A DNA stretch of 7,314 nt, from the NCBI GenBank assembly GCA_903933995.1, contig CAIZMD010000333.1, forward strand, positions 1 to 7,314. Reading direction: 5' to 3'. A model generated the notes under the pieces. It saw only the letters and a program-made list of their open reading frames with translations, did not search any database and was not told where the DNA came from. The position numbers were made by a program, and so were the translations under genes. Below are positions 7,234 to 7,314 of this stretch, piece by piece. The stretch comes from an uncultured Bacteroidota bacterium (GTDB taxonomy: Bacteria; Bacteroidota; Bacteroidia; Chitinophagales; Chitinophagaceae). Numbering within the stretch: the first letter of the stretch is position 1; each line of letters begins with the position of its first letter.

Positions 7234-7314
7234 CTAAATAGCGTTGACCGTTTTTAATTGTGATTTATTTTTAATATCTAGGTTGTTTAGAATATTAATT
7301 TCATTGGAAGTGAA
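7234..7314 (-). CDS. Possible 3' end of a minus-strand gene running off the right edge (weak)
   Basis: On the minus strand one frame is open from the window edge for 26 codons and ends with TAG at 7236-7234. It reads FTSNEINILNNLDI and then KNKSQLKTVNAI, a composition that is plausible for protein. The other two minus-strand frames have early stops. In AT-rich DNA an open stretch this short is quite likely by chance, and I do not recognise a family. If real, it would converge on the aldehyde reductase gene with the heptamer repeat between the two stops. Confidence 0.2.
   Translation of the reverse strand, partial: FTSNEINILNNLDIKNKSQLKTVNAI

Overview
The window looks like a piece of a Bacteroidota chromosome, probably Chitinophagaceae or a near relative. 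The base composition is AT-leaning, with no clear Shine-Dalgarno sequences ahead of the starts. It carries two secreted GH78-type alpha-L-rhamnosidases of the kind common in that phylum, and all protein matches read as Bacteroidota-like. This assignment comes from recalled family features, not from a search.

Layout, left to right. At the left edge on the + strand is the C-terminal end of an ACR3-family arsenite efflux permease (from before base 1 to about 217). Its frame is broken near base 138 by what looks like a 7-bp deletion. It meets, tail to tail, a minus-strand block of three same-direction genes read from right to left. First is a 202-residue single-pass membrane protein of unknown function (5970 to 5362). 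Then comes a canonical, secreted, multidomain GH78 alpha-L-rhamnosidase of 904 residues (5333 to 2619). Last is a second, more divergent GH78-like secreted enzyme of 791 residues (2610 to 235). The gaps are 28 and 8 bases, so they probably form one transcript. To the right, across a 173-bp divergent intergenic region, a complete YahK-like zinc-dependent aldehyde reductase/alcohol dehydrogenase reads on the + strand (6144 to 7193). Directly after its stop codon are four tandem copies of a 7-bp repeat, then about 90 bp of AT-rich DNA up to the window edge. That last stretch may hold the 3' end of a minus-strand gene.

How the parts work together: the two rhamnosidases carry export signals and should remove alpha-linked L-rhamnose from plant or microbial glycans, or from glycosides, outside the cytoplasm. 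Their different active-site signatures suggest different substrates or linkages. No SusC/SusD pair, sugar regulator or rhamnose catabolic gene is visible, so this is either the edge of a larger polysaccharide-utilisation locus or a small stand-alone rhamnosidase operon. The aldehyde reductase could reduce lactaldehyde from rhamnose breakdown, but it is divergently transcribed and nothing in the sequence proves the link. I see no CRISPR array, insertion sequence, tRNA, rRNA or clear novel defence or mobile system. The most unusual items are the broken permease, the altered catalytic motif of the second rhamnosidase, the unknown membrane protein heading the operon, and the heptamer repeat.
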